From the NCBI RefSeq assembly GCF_041380015.1, contig NZ_CP159978.1: DNA of 64,000 nt; one strand, given 5' to 3'. A program made the position numbers and the translations under genes. Positions 55,138 through 64,000 of the stretch are shown here, piece after piece. Every line of letters starts with the position of its first letter. Positions within the stretch are counted from its first letter, which is position 1. Under the pieces are notes generated by a model, which worked only from the letters and a program-made list of their open reading frames with translations, did not search any database and was not told the origin of the DNA. The DNA comes from Buchananella felis (GTDB taxonomy: Bacteria; Actinomycetota; Actinomycetes; Actinomycetales; Actinomycetaceae).

Positions 55138-57606
55138 GTGCAAAAGGCCACCCTGGGCGCGCTCGGTGCATTCGTGTCGATGGCGCTTCTAACAACCGCA
55201 ATTACACCAGCTCTAGCTGCTGAAGACTCACCGACCCCGCAAGCCACAATCGCCCCAAATAGCGGGGCGCTTCCAAACCAGACAGTGGTCCCGGTCGAAG
55301 GTGCGCAAGGAAATGTCAACAACGATGCGCAGGCAGAAAGCGACGTCGGCCAACCGGAAATGGACGAAGAAACTCCCACACAGCAGGCAACCGTAGCTGC
55401 GGAAGCCGAATCTGACGTCAACCCGCAAGCAGAGCAAAACCAGTCGCCGACGGCAGAACCGCTAGAGGAAGCAGCCACCGACGGCGCTGCCCAGACAAGC
55501 GAGGGCCCCACCGGTGCCGCGACGGCGCCGCAGGCGGCCCGGGAAGGTGACCAGGCCGAGCCCGCGCAGGTATTTCCCCAAGCACAAGGCGGCACAGTAG
55601 TGGCCGACAACCAGTACGGGGTGGGCGCGCTCAAGATCTACGACGCAGCAGGCAAACGATTCAACCTCTGCACCGGCATGCTTCTGACCAGGTCCCTGGA
55701 GTCAAAATGGGTGCTCACCGCCCGGCAATGCTTCTTGAACAAAGCCGACTACAACAAGACCAAGCCCACTGCGGCCGTCAGCCCCAAACAGGTGACCTTC
55801 CACCTCAACCAGAACGCGACCGGAACGGGCATCAGGGCAACAAAACTGATCCTCGACCCCAACAGCGACCTAGCGCTCGTAGTGCTGTCCCAACAGATCA
55901 GTACCATGAACTTTGGGGGTCCCTCCTTTGAGGAAATCGAACGAGGACACCAGGTTTCAACCTACGGATACGGCAACGATCCGCGCGACCCTTGGAAGAA
56001 CCCCGTGCGCCGAAAGACAACCCACACGTTCACGGACTTCGCCACCCTGCAAGGGCAAAAGTGCGGATACAACCTGCTGGCGACCAGAGGAACGATGCAG
56101 CACCAGCCCGGTGACATCGGCGGCCCCGCGCTGGACAGTCAAGGAGGCATCCTTGGAATCCTCACCCACAGGCAGCTAAACGTCTTCACGTCCCCCGGCG
56201 GCAAAAGATACGCCGCTGATGCGCCCGACACTGGCACGTCCTACTGGATTCCCCCCAGCACCATCAGAATCTTCCTGCTCAATTCCCAAAAGGAAAGCGG
56301 ACTGATCGACGGGTCGGATGTTGGCATCCTCAACCCGAGCTGCGACAAGGTACAAAAGCGCCAGGTGGTTTCTGTGCTGGCAAGCTCCGATTCGAGTCGC
56401 CTTTGGAGCGCATCAGTGCACAACGGCACGGTCCAGTACCACTACCCGGGCGGGGCGGAAAAGCGCGTGGCCGAGCTGGGCAAGCCGGTCGTGTTCAAGC
56501 TGCGCTCCTGCTACCAGTCCCAGACGAACTGCGTAATCGAACAGTCTTATCTGCTTCCAAAGGGCTGGAAGGTGCAAAACGCGCTCGAAAGCGGAGCGGC
56601 GATCCCGAAGGAAAAGATCACCGCCTCCTACAACACCGCCTGGGGCACAAACCTCAAGGCGATCAAGCTTCCCACCTACCACGAGCCGTGGGGTAACTAC
56701 TTCACCCACCGGCTCAACGGCTTCAACCGTGTCGAGACGTCCGTGAGGGCATTCAAGGAAACCGAGTTCACCAAGAACGCGGTGCTGGTAAGCGGGGCAA
56801 ACTTTGCCGACGCGGTGGTGGCCGGTCCGCTGGCAGCCAAATACGACACCGGTATCCTGCTGACCACCTCCAAGGGGAGCCTGGAAAGCCAAGTGCTCTC
56901 CGCCCTGACACAGGGCAAGGTCAAGAACGTCTTGATCGTGGGCGGCCCAGGCGCGGTAAACAAAGCCAAGGAAGACCAGCTAACCAAGCTCGGAATCGCC
57001 GTCACGCGACTGGGAGGAAACGACCGCTACCTCACTTCTAGCGCGGTTGCACAACACCTGCGCTCCAAGGGCGCCACCAGCCACGTCTTCGTGGCCGACG
57101 GCAGCGGATTTGCCGACGCCCTTGCCGCCGGTGCTGCAGCAGGCGCCCAGAACGGTTACATCCTGCTTTGCCGCACCAGCACTGTAGGCGGCAAGGTGGT
57201 CGACGCCACCAGCTCAGAGGTGAAGAAGTACTTCCGGGCTGACAAAACCACCGTGGCGGTGGGGCGCAAGGCAGCTGTGGCAACCGAGAGCTGGGGCAAG
57301 TCAGTCGCAGTGGTCGGTAACGACCGCTACGAAACCGCCGCGATCCTGGCCCTCGGCTATGGGAAACGGCAAAAGGTCATCGTGGCCTCCGGAGTGGATT
57401 TCGCAGACGCGCTCGTGGCCAGCGCCGTCGCCGTTAAGGAGAAGGGCAGCCTGATCCTGCTTCCCCAGGCAGGTCAATCCGTATACTCCCTGAACGCAAT
57501 CCGCGCGTTGGACCCCGCCTCGATCACGATCGTGGGCGGATACAAAGCAGTCCCGAACGCCGTGATGGAGCTGCACAACTCCAGGGCCGGAAGGTACTAC
57601 CCCTAA
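55138..57606 (+). CDS. Secreted trypsin-like pseudoprotease with three CWB2 repeats
   Basis: 822 residues. Signal peptide to about residue 28 (ALAA). An acidic Gln/Glu/Ala-rich linker runs to about residue 150. Residues about 155-400 resemble a trypsin-like (S1) domain: LCTGMLL, WVLTARQCF and HQPGDIGGPAL correspond to the usual cystine strand, WVLTAAHC and GDSGGP. The catalytic His is Gln197 and the Ser is Ile327; an Asp (D244, SDLALVV) remains. Three CWB2 repeats fill residues about 535-822. The gene is visibly A-richer than its neighbours and splits the ruv genes. Likely a wall-bound binding protein. Confidence 0.85.
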   Translation: MQKATLGALGAFVSMALLTTAITPALAAEDSPTPQATIAPNSGALPNQTVVPVEGAQGNVNNDAQAESDVGQPEMDEETPTQQATVAAEAESDVNPQAEQNQSPTAEPLEEAATDGAAQTSEGPTGAATAPQAAREGDQAEPAQVFPQAQGGTVVADNQYGVGALKIYDAAGKRFNLCTGMLLTRSLESKWVLTARQCFLNKADYNKTKPTAAVSPKQVTFHLNQNATGTGIRATKLILDPNSDLALVVLSQQISTMNFGGPSFEEIERGHQVSTYGYGNDPRDPWKNPVRRKTTHTFTDFATLQGQKCGYNLLATRGTMQHQPGDIGGPALDSQGGILGILTHRQLNVFTSPGGKRYAADAPDTGTSYWIPPSTIRIFLLNSQKESGLIDGSDVGILNPSCDKVQKRQVVSVLASSDSSRLWSASVHNGTVQYHYPGGAEKRVAELGKPVVFKLRSCYQSQTNCVIEQSYLLPKGWKVQNALESGAAIPKEKITASYNTAWGTNLKAIKLPTYHEPWGNYFTHRLNGFNRVETSVRAFKETEFTKNAVLVSGANFADAVVAGPLAAKYDTGILLTTSKGSLESQVLSALTQGKVKNVLIVGGPGAVNKAKEDQLTKLGIAVTRLGGNDRYLTSSAVAQHLRSKGATSHVFVADGSGFADALAAGAAAGAQNGYILLCRTSTVGGKVVDATSSEVKKYFRADKTTVAVGRKAAVATESWGKSVAVVGNDRYETAAILALGYGKRQKVIVASGVDFADALVASAVAVKEKGSLILLPQAGQSVYSLNAIRALDPASITIVGGYKAVPNAVMELHNSRAGRYYP

Positions 57607-57633
57607 GGCCGGGGTTTCCCAGAGGCAGGCGGC

Positions 57634-57667
57634 GCGGGCCCACGTCATTTTGATGGCGTGGGCCCGC
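57634..57667 (+). terminator. Terminator after the pseudoprotease gene
   Basis: 11-bp perfect stem (57634-57644 with 57657-57667), loop rich in T. It separates the inserted gene from ruvA. Confidence 0.75.
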
Positions 57668-57848
57668 CCCTGTTGGAGCGAGGTCCTACCGAGGTGAATT
57701 TCTCGCAGATCGTCGGCTGTGGGCACACATCTGCTTAGTTGCGGCGCGTGTCCAAAACGTGGTGGACGTGCTGGCCCTGCGTTCAGCGGTGCTTGCCGGC
57801 GCGCTGCGGTGCGCTAGGATTCGTACAGTTGTTCGATAAGGGGGAGTG

Positions 57849-58451
57849 GTGATCGCATCTCTGGCAGGCGTGGTTCAGCACGTCGGGCTCGGCAAGGCCG
57901 TCATAAGCGTCGGGGGAGTGGGTTTCTCCTTCAAGGCCACCCCCACCACCTTGGCCGGGCTGGCCGTTGGGCGCGAGGCGGAGGTCTACACCTCCCTGGT
58001 GGTGCGGGAGGACTCCCTCACCCTGTTCGGCTTCGCCGAGGCCGAGGAACGCGACATCTTCGAGTCCATGCAGTCCGTCAGTGGCATCGGACCGTCCATC
58101 GCCCTGGCCATGCTGGCCGTGCACACCCCCAACGCGCTGCGCCGCGCCGTGGAGGGCGAGGACCTGGCCGCCCTGTGCCGCGTGCCCGGGGTGGGCAAGA
58201 AGTCCGCCCAGCGCATCGTGCTGGAGCTCAAGGGCAAACTGGGCGCCCCCACCGGCGGGTTGGAGGCGCCTGCCCCGGCGCCCGCGCGCGGGGACGTGGA
58301 GGCCCAACTCACCCAGGCGCTGACCGGCCTGGGCTGGCAGGCCGCCACCGCCGCGAAGGCCGCCTCCGCCGCCATCGACGCCCAGCCGGAGGCTGACGTG
58401 GCCACGCTGCTGCGCGCCGCCCTGCAAAGCCTGGGAGGCGGCCGTGGCTGA
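57849..58451 (+). CDS. ruvA: Holliday junction branch migration protein RuvA
   Basis: 200 residues from the second of two consecutive GTG codons, giving the usual IASLAG start with GGGGGAG upstream. RuvA binds four-way junctions and loads RuvB. OB fold (VVREDSLTLFGFAEAEER), helix-hairpin-helix motifs (SVSGIGPSIALAML, RVPGVGKKSAQRIVLEL) and the C-terminal RuvB-binding domain are present. Overlaps ruvB by 8 nt. Confidence 0.94.
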   Translation: MIASLAGVVQHVGLGKAVISVGGVGFSFKATPTTLAGLAVGREAEVYTSLVVREDSLTLFGFAEAEERDIFESMQSVSGIGPSIALAMLAVHTPNALRRAVEGEDLAALCRVPGVGKKSAQRIVLELKGKLGAPTGGLEAPAPAPARGDVEAQLTQALTGLGWQAATAAKAASAAIDAQPEADVATLLRAALQSLGGGRG

Positions 58452-59487
58452 CGACTTTCGCGTGATCGCCCCGGACGCCGACGAACTGGAGCGCGCCGCA
58501 GAGGCCGCCCTGCGACCGCGCCGCTTGGAAGAGTTCGTGGGACAGGAGGTGGTGCGCAAGCAACTGGGATTGGTGCTGCGCGCCGCCCAGGAGCGCGGCG
58601 CCGCCCCCGACCACGTGCTGCTATCCGGCCCGCCCGGCCTGGGCAAGACCACCCTGGCCATGATCGTCGCCGCCGAAACCGGTGGTTCCTTGCGGCTGAC
58701 CTCCGGCCCCGCCATCCAGCACGCCGGAGACCTGGCTGCCATTCTCTCCGGCCTGCAAGAGAACGACGTCCTATTCATTGACGAGATCCACCGCCTGGCC
58801 CGCACCGCAGAAGAGATGCTCTACCTGGCCATGGAAGACCGGCGCGTAGACGTGGTGGTCGGCAAGGGGCCCGGCGCCACCTCCATCCCGCTCACCCTGC
58901 CCCCCTTCACGGCCGTGGGAGCCACCACGCGCGCCGGCCTGCTGCCCGCCCCGCTGCGAGACCGCTTCGGCTTCACCGGCCACCTGGACTACTACAAGCC
59001 CAGCGAGCTAGAGCAGGTGCTGGTGCGCTCCGCCCGCCTCCTGGGCGTCACCCTGGACCAGGACGCCGCCGCAGAACTCGCCTCCCGCTCCCGCGGCACC
59101 CCGCGCGTGGCCAACCGGCTGCTGCGCCGCGTGGTCGACTTCGCGCAGGTGCACGGCAGCGGCAAGTGCGACATCGAGGCCACGCGCGGCGCCCTGGAAC
59201 TCTTCGAGGTCGACGCCCGGGGCCTGGACCGCCTAGACCGGCAGGTGCTGCTGGCCCTGTGCACCCGCTTCGGGGGCGGCCCGGTGGGACTGAGCACCCT
59301 GGCCATCAGCGTCGGGGAAGAGCCCGAAACGGTAGAGACCGTCGCCGAGCCCTACCTGGTTCGCGAGGGACTGGTGGTACGCACTCCGCGCGGCCGGGCG
59401 GCAACGTCGTCCGCCTACCAGCACCTGGGCCTGCCCGTGCCCGGCCCCACCGTCGCGCCAGGTTTTGATTTGCCGGAATTCAACTAG
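58444..59487 (+). CDS. ruvB: Holliday junction branch migration ATPase RuvB
   Basis: 347 residues from a GTG. AAA+ motor that drives branch migration on RuvA. Walker A LSGPPGLGKTTLA, Walker B LFIDEIHRL, sensor 1 GATTRAG and the C-terminal winged helix (DRQVLLALCTRFGGGPVGL) are intact. Confidence 0.96.
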   Translation: MADDFRVIAPDADELERAAEAALRPRRLEEFVGQEVVRKQLGLVLRAAQERGAAPDHVLLSGPPGLGKTTLAMIVAAETGGSLRLTSGPAIQHAGDLAAILSGLQENDVLFIDEIHRLARTAEEMLYLAMEDRRVDVVVGKGPGATSIPLTLPPFTAVGATTRAGLLPAPLRDRFGFTGHLDYYKPSELEQVLVRSARLLGVTLDQDAAAELASRSRGTPRVANRLLRRVVDFAQVHGSGKCDIEATRGALELFEVDARGLDRLDRQVLLALCTRFGGGPVGLSTLAISVGEEPETVETVAEPYLVREGLVVRTPRGRAATSSAYQHLGLPVPGPTVAPGFDLPEFN

Positions 59488-59541
59488 ACTGCCCAAGGAT
59501 GCCCGCAAAACGCGGGCCCTAGACAGACTGGGAGAAAACCC

Positions 59542-59868
59542 GTGCCGCAGCAATACATGATCTGGCTCCTGCCTCTCTTCCTCATCCTCGCCATGTGGTG
59601 GATGGGCCGCAGCGCCAAGAAGCAGCAGGCGCGCCAGGAACAAGAGCGCGACGCCGCGCTGGTGCCCGGCAAGTGGGTAGTGACGATCGGGGGCTTCTAC
59701 GGCCGCGTCGTCGAGGTGGACGGCCTCACCGTCACCCTCGAGTCCCCGGCCGGTGACGAGACCCTGTGGGCCCGCCGCGCCATCCGTGGTGCCGAAGAGC
59801 CCGTTTTCTCCTCGCTCGAAGTCACCTCGGACGAGCCGGAGTCCACCACGGACAAGGCCGCCGAGTAA
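59542..59868 (+). CDS. yajC: Preprotein translocase accessory subunit YajC
   Basis: 108 residues from a GTG. One N-terminal membrane segment (WLLPLFLILAMWWMG), a basic linker, and the YajC core VPGKWVVTIGGFYGRVVEVDG. It joins SecD and SecF next door in the accessory complex of the Sec translocon. A small GCCCGC/GCGGGC hairpin and TAGACT near 59485 precede it. Confidence 0.9.
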   Translation: MPQQYMIWLLPLFLILAMWWMGRSAKKQQARQEQERDAALVPGKWVVTIGGFYGRVVEVDGLTVTLESPAGDETLWARRAIRGAEEPVFSSLEVTSDEPESTTDKAAE

Positions 59869-59894
59869 CAAACCGCGCTAGAAACGCTGGAAGA

Positions 59895-61634
59895 ATGTCA
59901 ATCTCAACGAATTCGCGCTCGTCGAAGCAGCCGAGCAAGAAGCCCGTGGTGGAACGCCCCTGGCGCTCCCTGTTCGGGCTATTCATCATCCTCGCCGCCC
60001 TGGTCGGCACGCTCGGGGTGGGGCAGTGGAAGTCCGACGCGGACTTCGTGCCCGACCTCGCGCTCGACCTGCAGGGAGGCACCCAGATCATCCTGACCCC
60101 CAAGACCACCGACGGCTCCGAGGTCTCGGAGTCCGACGTGGACCAGGCCATCGAGATCATCCGCAAGCGCGTGGACGCCTCCGGCGTCTCCGAGGCCGAG
60201 ATCTCCAGCCAGGGCGGGCAGAACGTGGTCGTGGCGCTGGCCGGTAACCCCAGCAAGGAGACGTTGGACCTGGTGCGCACCCCCGCGCAGCTCTCTTTCC
60301 GGCCCGTGCTGGTGATGGGCGCCCCCCAGGCCACCGAGGTGGAGGCCGACGTCGACGGCGACGGCAAGATCTCTGACGAGCCGGCCACCACGCCCGCCAA
60401 CGGCTCCGACTCCGCCTGGCTCACCGAGGCCGTGCAGCAGGAGTTCGGCAAGCTCGACTGCACCCTGCCGGAGAGCCTGAAGGGGCACAGCGCCGCCGAC
60501 CCGGACAAGCCGATGGTCACCTGCTCCACCGACGGCCTGAGCAAGTACGTGCTCGGCCCGGTGGAGATGGCCGGCACCGACGTCAAGACCGCCGCCTCCG
60601 GCATGGGGCACGACCAGTTCGGTAACCCGGACGGCCAGTGGGGCGTTGACCTCACCCTGACCTCCGAGGGCGCCGCGAAGTTCCGCGACATCACCGCCCG
60701 CCTGGCGTCCTTCCGCGCCAGCGACCCGATGCGCAACCTGTTCGCGATCGTCCTGGACGGCCTGGTGGTCTCCTCCCCGGGCGTGGAGAACGCCATCCCC
60801 AACGGGCAGGCGCGCATCTCCGGTTCCTTTGACCCGCAGAGCGCCGCCACCCTGGCCAACCAGCTCAACTTCGGTGCGCTGCCCCTGAACTTCGAGGTGC
60901 AGAGCGAGGAGACGATCTCTGCCACCCTCGGTTCCGAGCAGCTGTCCAAGTCGATCCTGTTCGGCCTGGTGGGCCTGGGCCTGGTGGTCCTCTACCTGGC
61001 CAGCCAGTACCGGGGCCTGTCGCTGATCGCCACCGGCTCCCTGGTGGCCGCTGCGGCGTTGACCTACCTGATCATCGCCCTGTTCTCCTGGTCGATCGGC
61101 TACCGCCTCTCGCTGCCCGGCGTGGCGGGCATCATTGTGTCCGTCGGTGTCACGGCGGACTCCTTCATCGTCTACTTCGAGCGCATCCGTGACGAGATCC
61201 GCGACGGTCGCACCATCCCGCAGGCGGTCACGCACGCGTGGCGCGCGGCCCGCCGCACCATCTTGATCTCCGACGTGATCAACCTGCTCGCGGCCGTGGT
61301 GCTCTACTTCCTGGCCGTGGGCGGCGTGCGCGGCTTCGCCTTCACCCTGGGCCTGACCACCGTGGTGGACCTGATCGTGGTGTTCATGTTCACCCACCCG
61401 GCCATGCTGCTGGCGGTGCGCGGCAAGTTCTTCGCGGAGGGCCACAAGCTCTCCGGCCTCAACCCGGAGTGGCTGGGCGCTAAGGCGCCGCTCTACACCG
61501 GGCGCGGCACCACGCGCGCGGGCATCGCCCGCCGCAAGGCGGAGGCGAAGGCTGCCGCCGTGGCAGGCGAGGCAAAGTCGGCCGGTGCCGACGCGAAGAC
61601 CCAGGCCGCTGACGGCGAGAAGGGGGAGAACTGA
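59895..61634 (+). CDS. secD: Protein translocase subunit SecD
   Basis: 579 residues. Uses the proton gradient to complete export through SecYEG. N-terminal helix, LALDLQGGTQIIL motif (P1 start), a large periplasmic-type domain, then five helices with the SecD signature GIIVSVGVTADSFIVYFERI. The ATG at 59895 is chosen; a longer frame overlaps yajC. The C-terminal tail is Ala/Lys-rich. Stop overlaps secF by one base. Confidence 0.93.
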   Translation: MSISTNSRSSKQPSKKPVVERPWRSLFGLFIILAALVGTLGVGQWKSDADFVPDLALDLQGGTQIILTPKTTDGSEVSESDVDQAIEIIRKRVDASGVSEAEISSQGGQNVVVALAGNPSKETLDLVRTPAQLSFRPVLVMGAPQATEVEADVDGDGKISDEPATTPANGSDSAWLTEAVQQEFGKLDCTLPESLKGHSAADPDKPMVTCSTDGLSKYVLGPVEMAGTDVKTAASGMGHDQFGNPDGQWGVDLTLTSEGAAKFRDITARLASFRASDPMRNLFAIVLDGLVVSSPGVENAIPNGQARISGSFDPQSAATLANQLNFGALPLNFEVQSEETISATLGSEQLSKSILFGLVGLGLVVLYLASQYRGLSLIATGSLVAAAALTYLIIALFSWSIGYRLSLPGVAGIIVSVGVTADSFIVYFERIRDEIRDGRTIPQAVTHAWRAARRTILISDVINLLAAVVLYFLAVGGVRGFAFTLGLTTVVDLIVVFMFTHPAMLLAVRGKFFAEGHKLSGLNPEWLGAKAPLYTGRGTTRAGIARRKAEAKAAAVAGEAKSAGADAKTQAADGEKGEN

Positions 61635-62920
61635 TGTTCAGCTACCAGAAGTGGGGCAACGAGCTCTACACCGGTGAGCGCACCTACCAGATCGTCGGCA
61701 AGGGCCGCTTCCTCATGGGAATCGGCGGCGCCCTCATGGCCACCTCGGTCCTGATCGTGGCGGTGTTCGGCTTCGCGCTCGGCATCGAGTTCCGGGGCGG
61801 TTCGCAGTTCACGATCACGGGCTCCGAGGTCACCTCGCAGCAGCCCGCCTACGACGTGCTGAAGAAGGCCGGCCACACCGAGGGCGTGCGCGTCTCCAAC
61901 CTGGGCCAGTCCTCCCTGCGGGTGCAGACCTCGCAGCTGAGCGACGCCGACACCCGCGAGGTCCGCGAGGGCCTGGCGGGGGCCTACAAGGTGGACGAGT
62001 CCGCCGTGGCCTCCACGTTCGTGGGCCCGACCTGGGGCAAGGACGTCTCCACCAAGGCCCTGCAGGGTCTGGCCACGTTCCTGGCCCTGGTGGCGATCGT
62101 CATGGCGATCTACTTCCGCCGCTGGACCATGTCGGTGGCCGCGCTGTTCGCGCTGCTGCACGACATCCTGATCACGGTCGGCGTCTTCGCCGTCACGCGC
62201 GTGGAGGTCACCCCGGCTACCGTGATCGGTTTCCTCACGATCCTGGGCTACTCGCTCTACGACACCGTGGTGGTCTTCGACAAGGTCCGCGAGAACACGC
62301 GCGGCTTTGACCAGCAGCACCGCTACACCTTCGGTGAGCTGGTCAACCTGGCCGCGAACCAGACGATGGTGCGCTCCATCAACACCTCCATCGTGGCGAT
62401 CCTGCCGGTGGGTTCGATCCTGCTGCTGGGTTCCCTGCTGCTGGGCGCGGGCACGCTGACGGACATCGCGTTGGCGCTGTTCGTGGGCATGATCGTGGGC
62501 ACGTTCTCCTCGATCTTCATCGCCTCCCCGATGCTGGTGGTGCTGGAGCAGGCCATCAAGGGCCGCGTGAAGGAGCACACCGCTGAGATCCGCGCCAAGC
62601 GGGGCCACAGCGACGCCGTCCAGGTGGTCGACCACAAGGTGGTGGCCAAGGAGGACGAGGAGCCGCGCCGCGCCAAGAAGCGCGCCGACGTGGTGGTGGA
62701 GCAGGAGCCCGAGTACCTGTCCGGTCCCGGCTGGGAGGAGCAGGAGCAGGCCCGCAGCGCCAAGGCGACGAAGGTGGAGCGCAAGGCCAAGAGTGCCAAG
62801 AAGGGTGGGGACGACGTTGCCGCCCAGGCCGACGAGCCGCACGTGGCCCGTCCTATGCAGGCCGGTGGGCACCGTGGCAATGCCGCGCAGCCGAAGAAGC
62901 GGAAGAAGGGCAAGCGATGA
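61634..62920 (+). CDS. secF: Protein translocase subunit SecF
   Basis: 428 residues, starting on the last base of the secD stop codon (TGATG). Six helices, GIEFRGGSQFTI motif and the conserved TVIGFLTILGYSLYDTVVVF. The last 120 residues form a charged cytosolic tail rich in Lys, Glu and Arg, longer than in E. coli SecF. Overlaps apt by ATGA. Confidence 0.93.
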   Translation: MFSYQKWGNELYTGERTYQIVGKGRFLMGIGGALMATSVLIVAVFGFALGIEFRGGSQFTITGSEVTSQQPAYDVLKKAGHTEGVRVSNLGQSSLRVQTSQLSDADTREVREGLAGAYKVDESAVASTFVGPTWGKDVSTKALQGLATFLALVAIVMAIYFRRWTMSVAALFALLHDILITVGVFAVTRVEVTPATVIGFLTILGYSLYDTVVVFDKVRENTRGFDQQHRYTFGELVNLAANQTMVRSINTSIVAILPVGSILLLGSLLLGAGTLTDIALALFVGMIVGTFSSIFIASPMLVVLEQAIKGRVKEHTAEIRAKRGHSDAVQVVDHKVVAKEDEEPRRAKKRADVVVEQEPEYLSGPGWEEQEQARSAKATKVERKAKSAKKGGDDVAAQADEPHVARPMQAGGHRGNAAQPKKRKKGKR

Positions 62921-63468
62921 GCCTGCTGATTCGCCCGAAGGTGGCCCAGGAGCTGGAGGAGCTAGTGCGGGGCAACCTGCGCGAGATCCAGGACTTCCCG
63001 GAGCCCGGCGTGCTGTTTCGTGACATCACGCCGCTGCTGGCCAACGGCCCGGCCTTTCGCCGCCTGACCACGCTGCTTGCCCGCCTGGTGGGTGACGACG
63101 TGGACGCCGTGGCCGGCCTGGAGTCGCGCGGCTTCGTGCTGGCCGCCCCGCTGGCCAACGCCCTCGAGGTGGGCATGCTGACCGTGCGCAAGGCCGGCAA
63201 GCTGCCCGGCCCGGTGCTGGGCGTGGACTACGCGCTGGAGTATGGCACGGCCCGCATGGAGATCCGCCCGGACTCCGTGCACGAGGGTGACCGTGTGCTG
63301 ATCATCGACGACGTACTGGCCACGGGTGGCACGGCGCGCGCGGCGATCGAGCTGGTCGAGAAGGCCGGTGGCGTGGTTGCGGGCGTGATGGTGCTGTTGG
63401 AGCTGGAGGAGCTCAAGGGGCGCGAGAAGCTGGAAGGCTACGAAGTGCACTCGATCCTGAAGTTCTGA
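62917..63468 (+). CDS. apt: Adenine phosphoribosyltransferase
   Basis: 183 residues. Salvages adenine to AMP with PRPP. The PRPP motif VLIIDDVLATGGTA, the ESRGFVLAAPLA loop and DFPEPGVLFRDITPLL are typical. The order secD-secF-apt-relA is conserved in actinobacteria and other bacteria. Followed by a terminator. Confidence 0.95.
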   Translation: MSLLIRPKVAQELEELVRGNLREIQDFPEPGVLFRDITPLLANGPAFRRLTTLLARLVGDDVDAVAGLESRGFVLAAPLANALEVGMLTVRKAGKLPGPVLGVDYALEYGTARMEIRPDSVHEGDRVLIIDDVLATGGTARAAIELVEKAGGVVAGVMVLLELEELKGREKLEGYEVHSILKF

Positions 63469-63486
63469 GGTACCAGAAATTGGATG

Positions 63487-63518
63487 TGGCCGCCGCACCC
63501 GTCAGGGTGCGGCGGCCA
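63487..63518 (+). terminator. Terminator of the sec-apt operon
   Basis: Perfect 14-bp stem (63487-63500 with 63505-63518), loop GTCA, then TTGCC. Confidence 0.85.
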
Positions 63519-63531
63519 TTGCCGTAAGCGG

Positions 63532-63537
63532 TAGAAT
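63532..63537 (+). promoter_or_regulatory. -10 hexamer TAGAAT for relA, leaderless type
   Basis: TAGAAT ends 6 nt before the ATG at 63544. With the terminator just upstream, this gives relA its own transcript. Confidence 0.6.
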
Positions 63538-63543
63538 CCAAAA

Positions 63544-64000
63544 ATGGCTGATGCAAGAGGGAGTAACTGGACCAGGAGCTGGCTTGAGAGCCTTGGGCTG
63601 GCGAGCGCTACGCGCCCTGTGCCGCCCTCGATCGCGGCGATCCCGGCGCTAGTTCCGATCGTCAACGCCCTGTTGGAGCACGCGGGCGACGAGCAGATCG
63701 ACTTCGACCTGGTTGAGCACGCCTACCGGGTGGCTAATCGCGTACACAAGGGCCAGACCCGCAAGTCAGGCGAGCCCTACATCACCCACCCGGTTGCCGT
63801 GGCGACGATCCTGGCCGAGCTGGGGTTGACCGCGACCACGGTGGCGGGCGCGCTGCTGCACGACACGGTGGAGGACACCCCCTACTCGCTGGCGCAGCTG
63901 AAGATCGACTTCGGTCCGGAGATCGCGCTGCTGGTGGACGGCGTCACCAAGCTGGACAAGGTGGAGTTCGGGGCGGCCGCCAAGGGCGAGACGGTGCGCA
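63544..64000 (+). CDS. relA: RelA/SpoT bifunctional (p)ppGpp synthetase/hydrolase, N-terminal part
   Basis: 152 residues before the window ends. The HD hydrolase domain is visible: HAYRVANRVHKGQTRKSGEPY, then HPVAVATILAELG and LLHDTVEDTPY with the metal-binding His-Asp. The synthetase, TGS and ACT regions lie beyond the edge. The enzyme controls the stringent response. Position after apt is conserved. Confidence 0.93.
   Translation, partial: MADARGSNWTRSWLESLGLASATRPVPPSIAAIPALVPIVNALLEHAGDEQIDFDLVEHAYRVANRVHKGQTRKSGEPYITHPVAVATILAELGLTATTVAGALLHDTVEDTPYSLAQLKIDFGPEIALLVDGVTKLDKVEFGAAAKGETVR

Overview
The window is high-GC DNA with actinobacterial gene order throughout. A secreted protein with cell wall-binding repeats and a FemAB/ATP-grasp pair suggest a Gram-positive wall. 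A pyruvate formate-lyase system suggests fermentative, facultatively anaerobic growth. Together these point to a member of the Actinomycetaceae or a close relative; that placement is inference from content, not from a marker-gene search.

Layout. 1-9.1 kb: the 3' end of parE, two tandem-GNAT acetyltransferases, a secreted protein with cell wall-binding type 2 (CWB2) repeats, parC on the minus strand, then a DUF5998 protein and an alkaline-phosphatase-superfamily enzyme. 9.1-26 kb: the conserved actinobacterial block sepH, DUF4193, DUF3710, OB-fold, DUF3159, two TrkA proteins, APC permease, TRAM RNA methyltransferase, acnA, followed by a CLC channel, an S9 peptidase and dxs. 26-29.5 kb: pyruvate formate-lyase encoded as two polypeptides (catalytic body plus a separate glycyl-radical subunit) with its activase. 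29.5-35 kb: a lipoprotein, RNase D, DUF3000, and an ATP-grasp ligase beside a FemAB transferase (probable peptidoglycan cross-bridge genes). 35-37.6 kb: five tRNA genes, inverted repeats and a methyltransferase. 37.6-42.6 kb: a sortase-anchored DUF5979 surface protein and a four-gene glycine betaine/choline-type ABC importer. 42.6-43.5 kb: a gene-free region holding three copies of a 118-bp structured repeat. 43.5-64 kb: thrS, HIT, PIP synthase, PIM acyltransferase and pimA; PrsW; pdxS, NUDIX, pdxT; yebC, ruvC, a secreted pseudoprotease, ruvA, ruvB; yajC, secD, secF, apt and the start of relA.

Common themes. Many genes start 6-7 nt downstream of a TANNNT-like -10 hexamer, the signature of leaderless transcription. 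Operon partners usually overlap by ATGA, GTGA or TTGA. The least ordinary items are the 118-bp repeat array before thrS, the trypsin-like protein lacking its catalytic His and Ser inserted between ruvC and ruvA, the two-part pyruvate formate-lyase with a DosR-like box upstream, and a nested inverted repeat beside the tRNA cluster.
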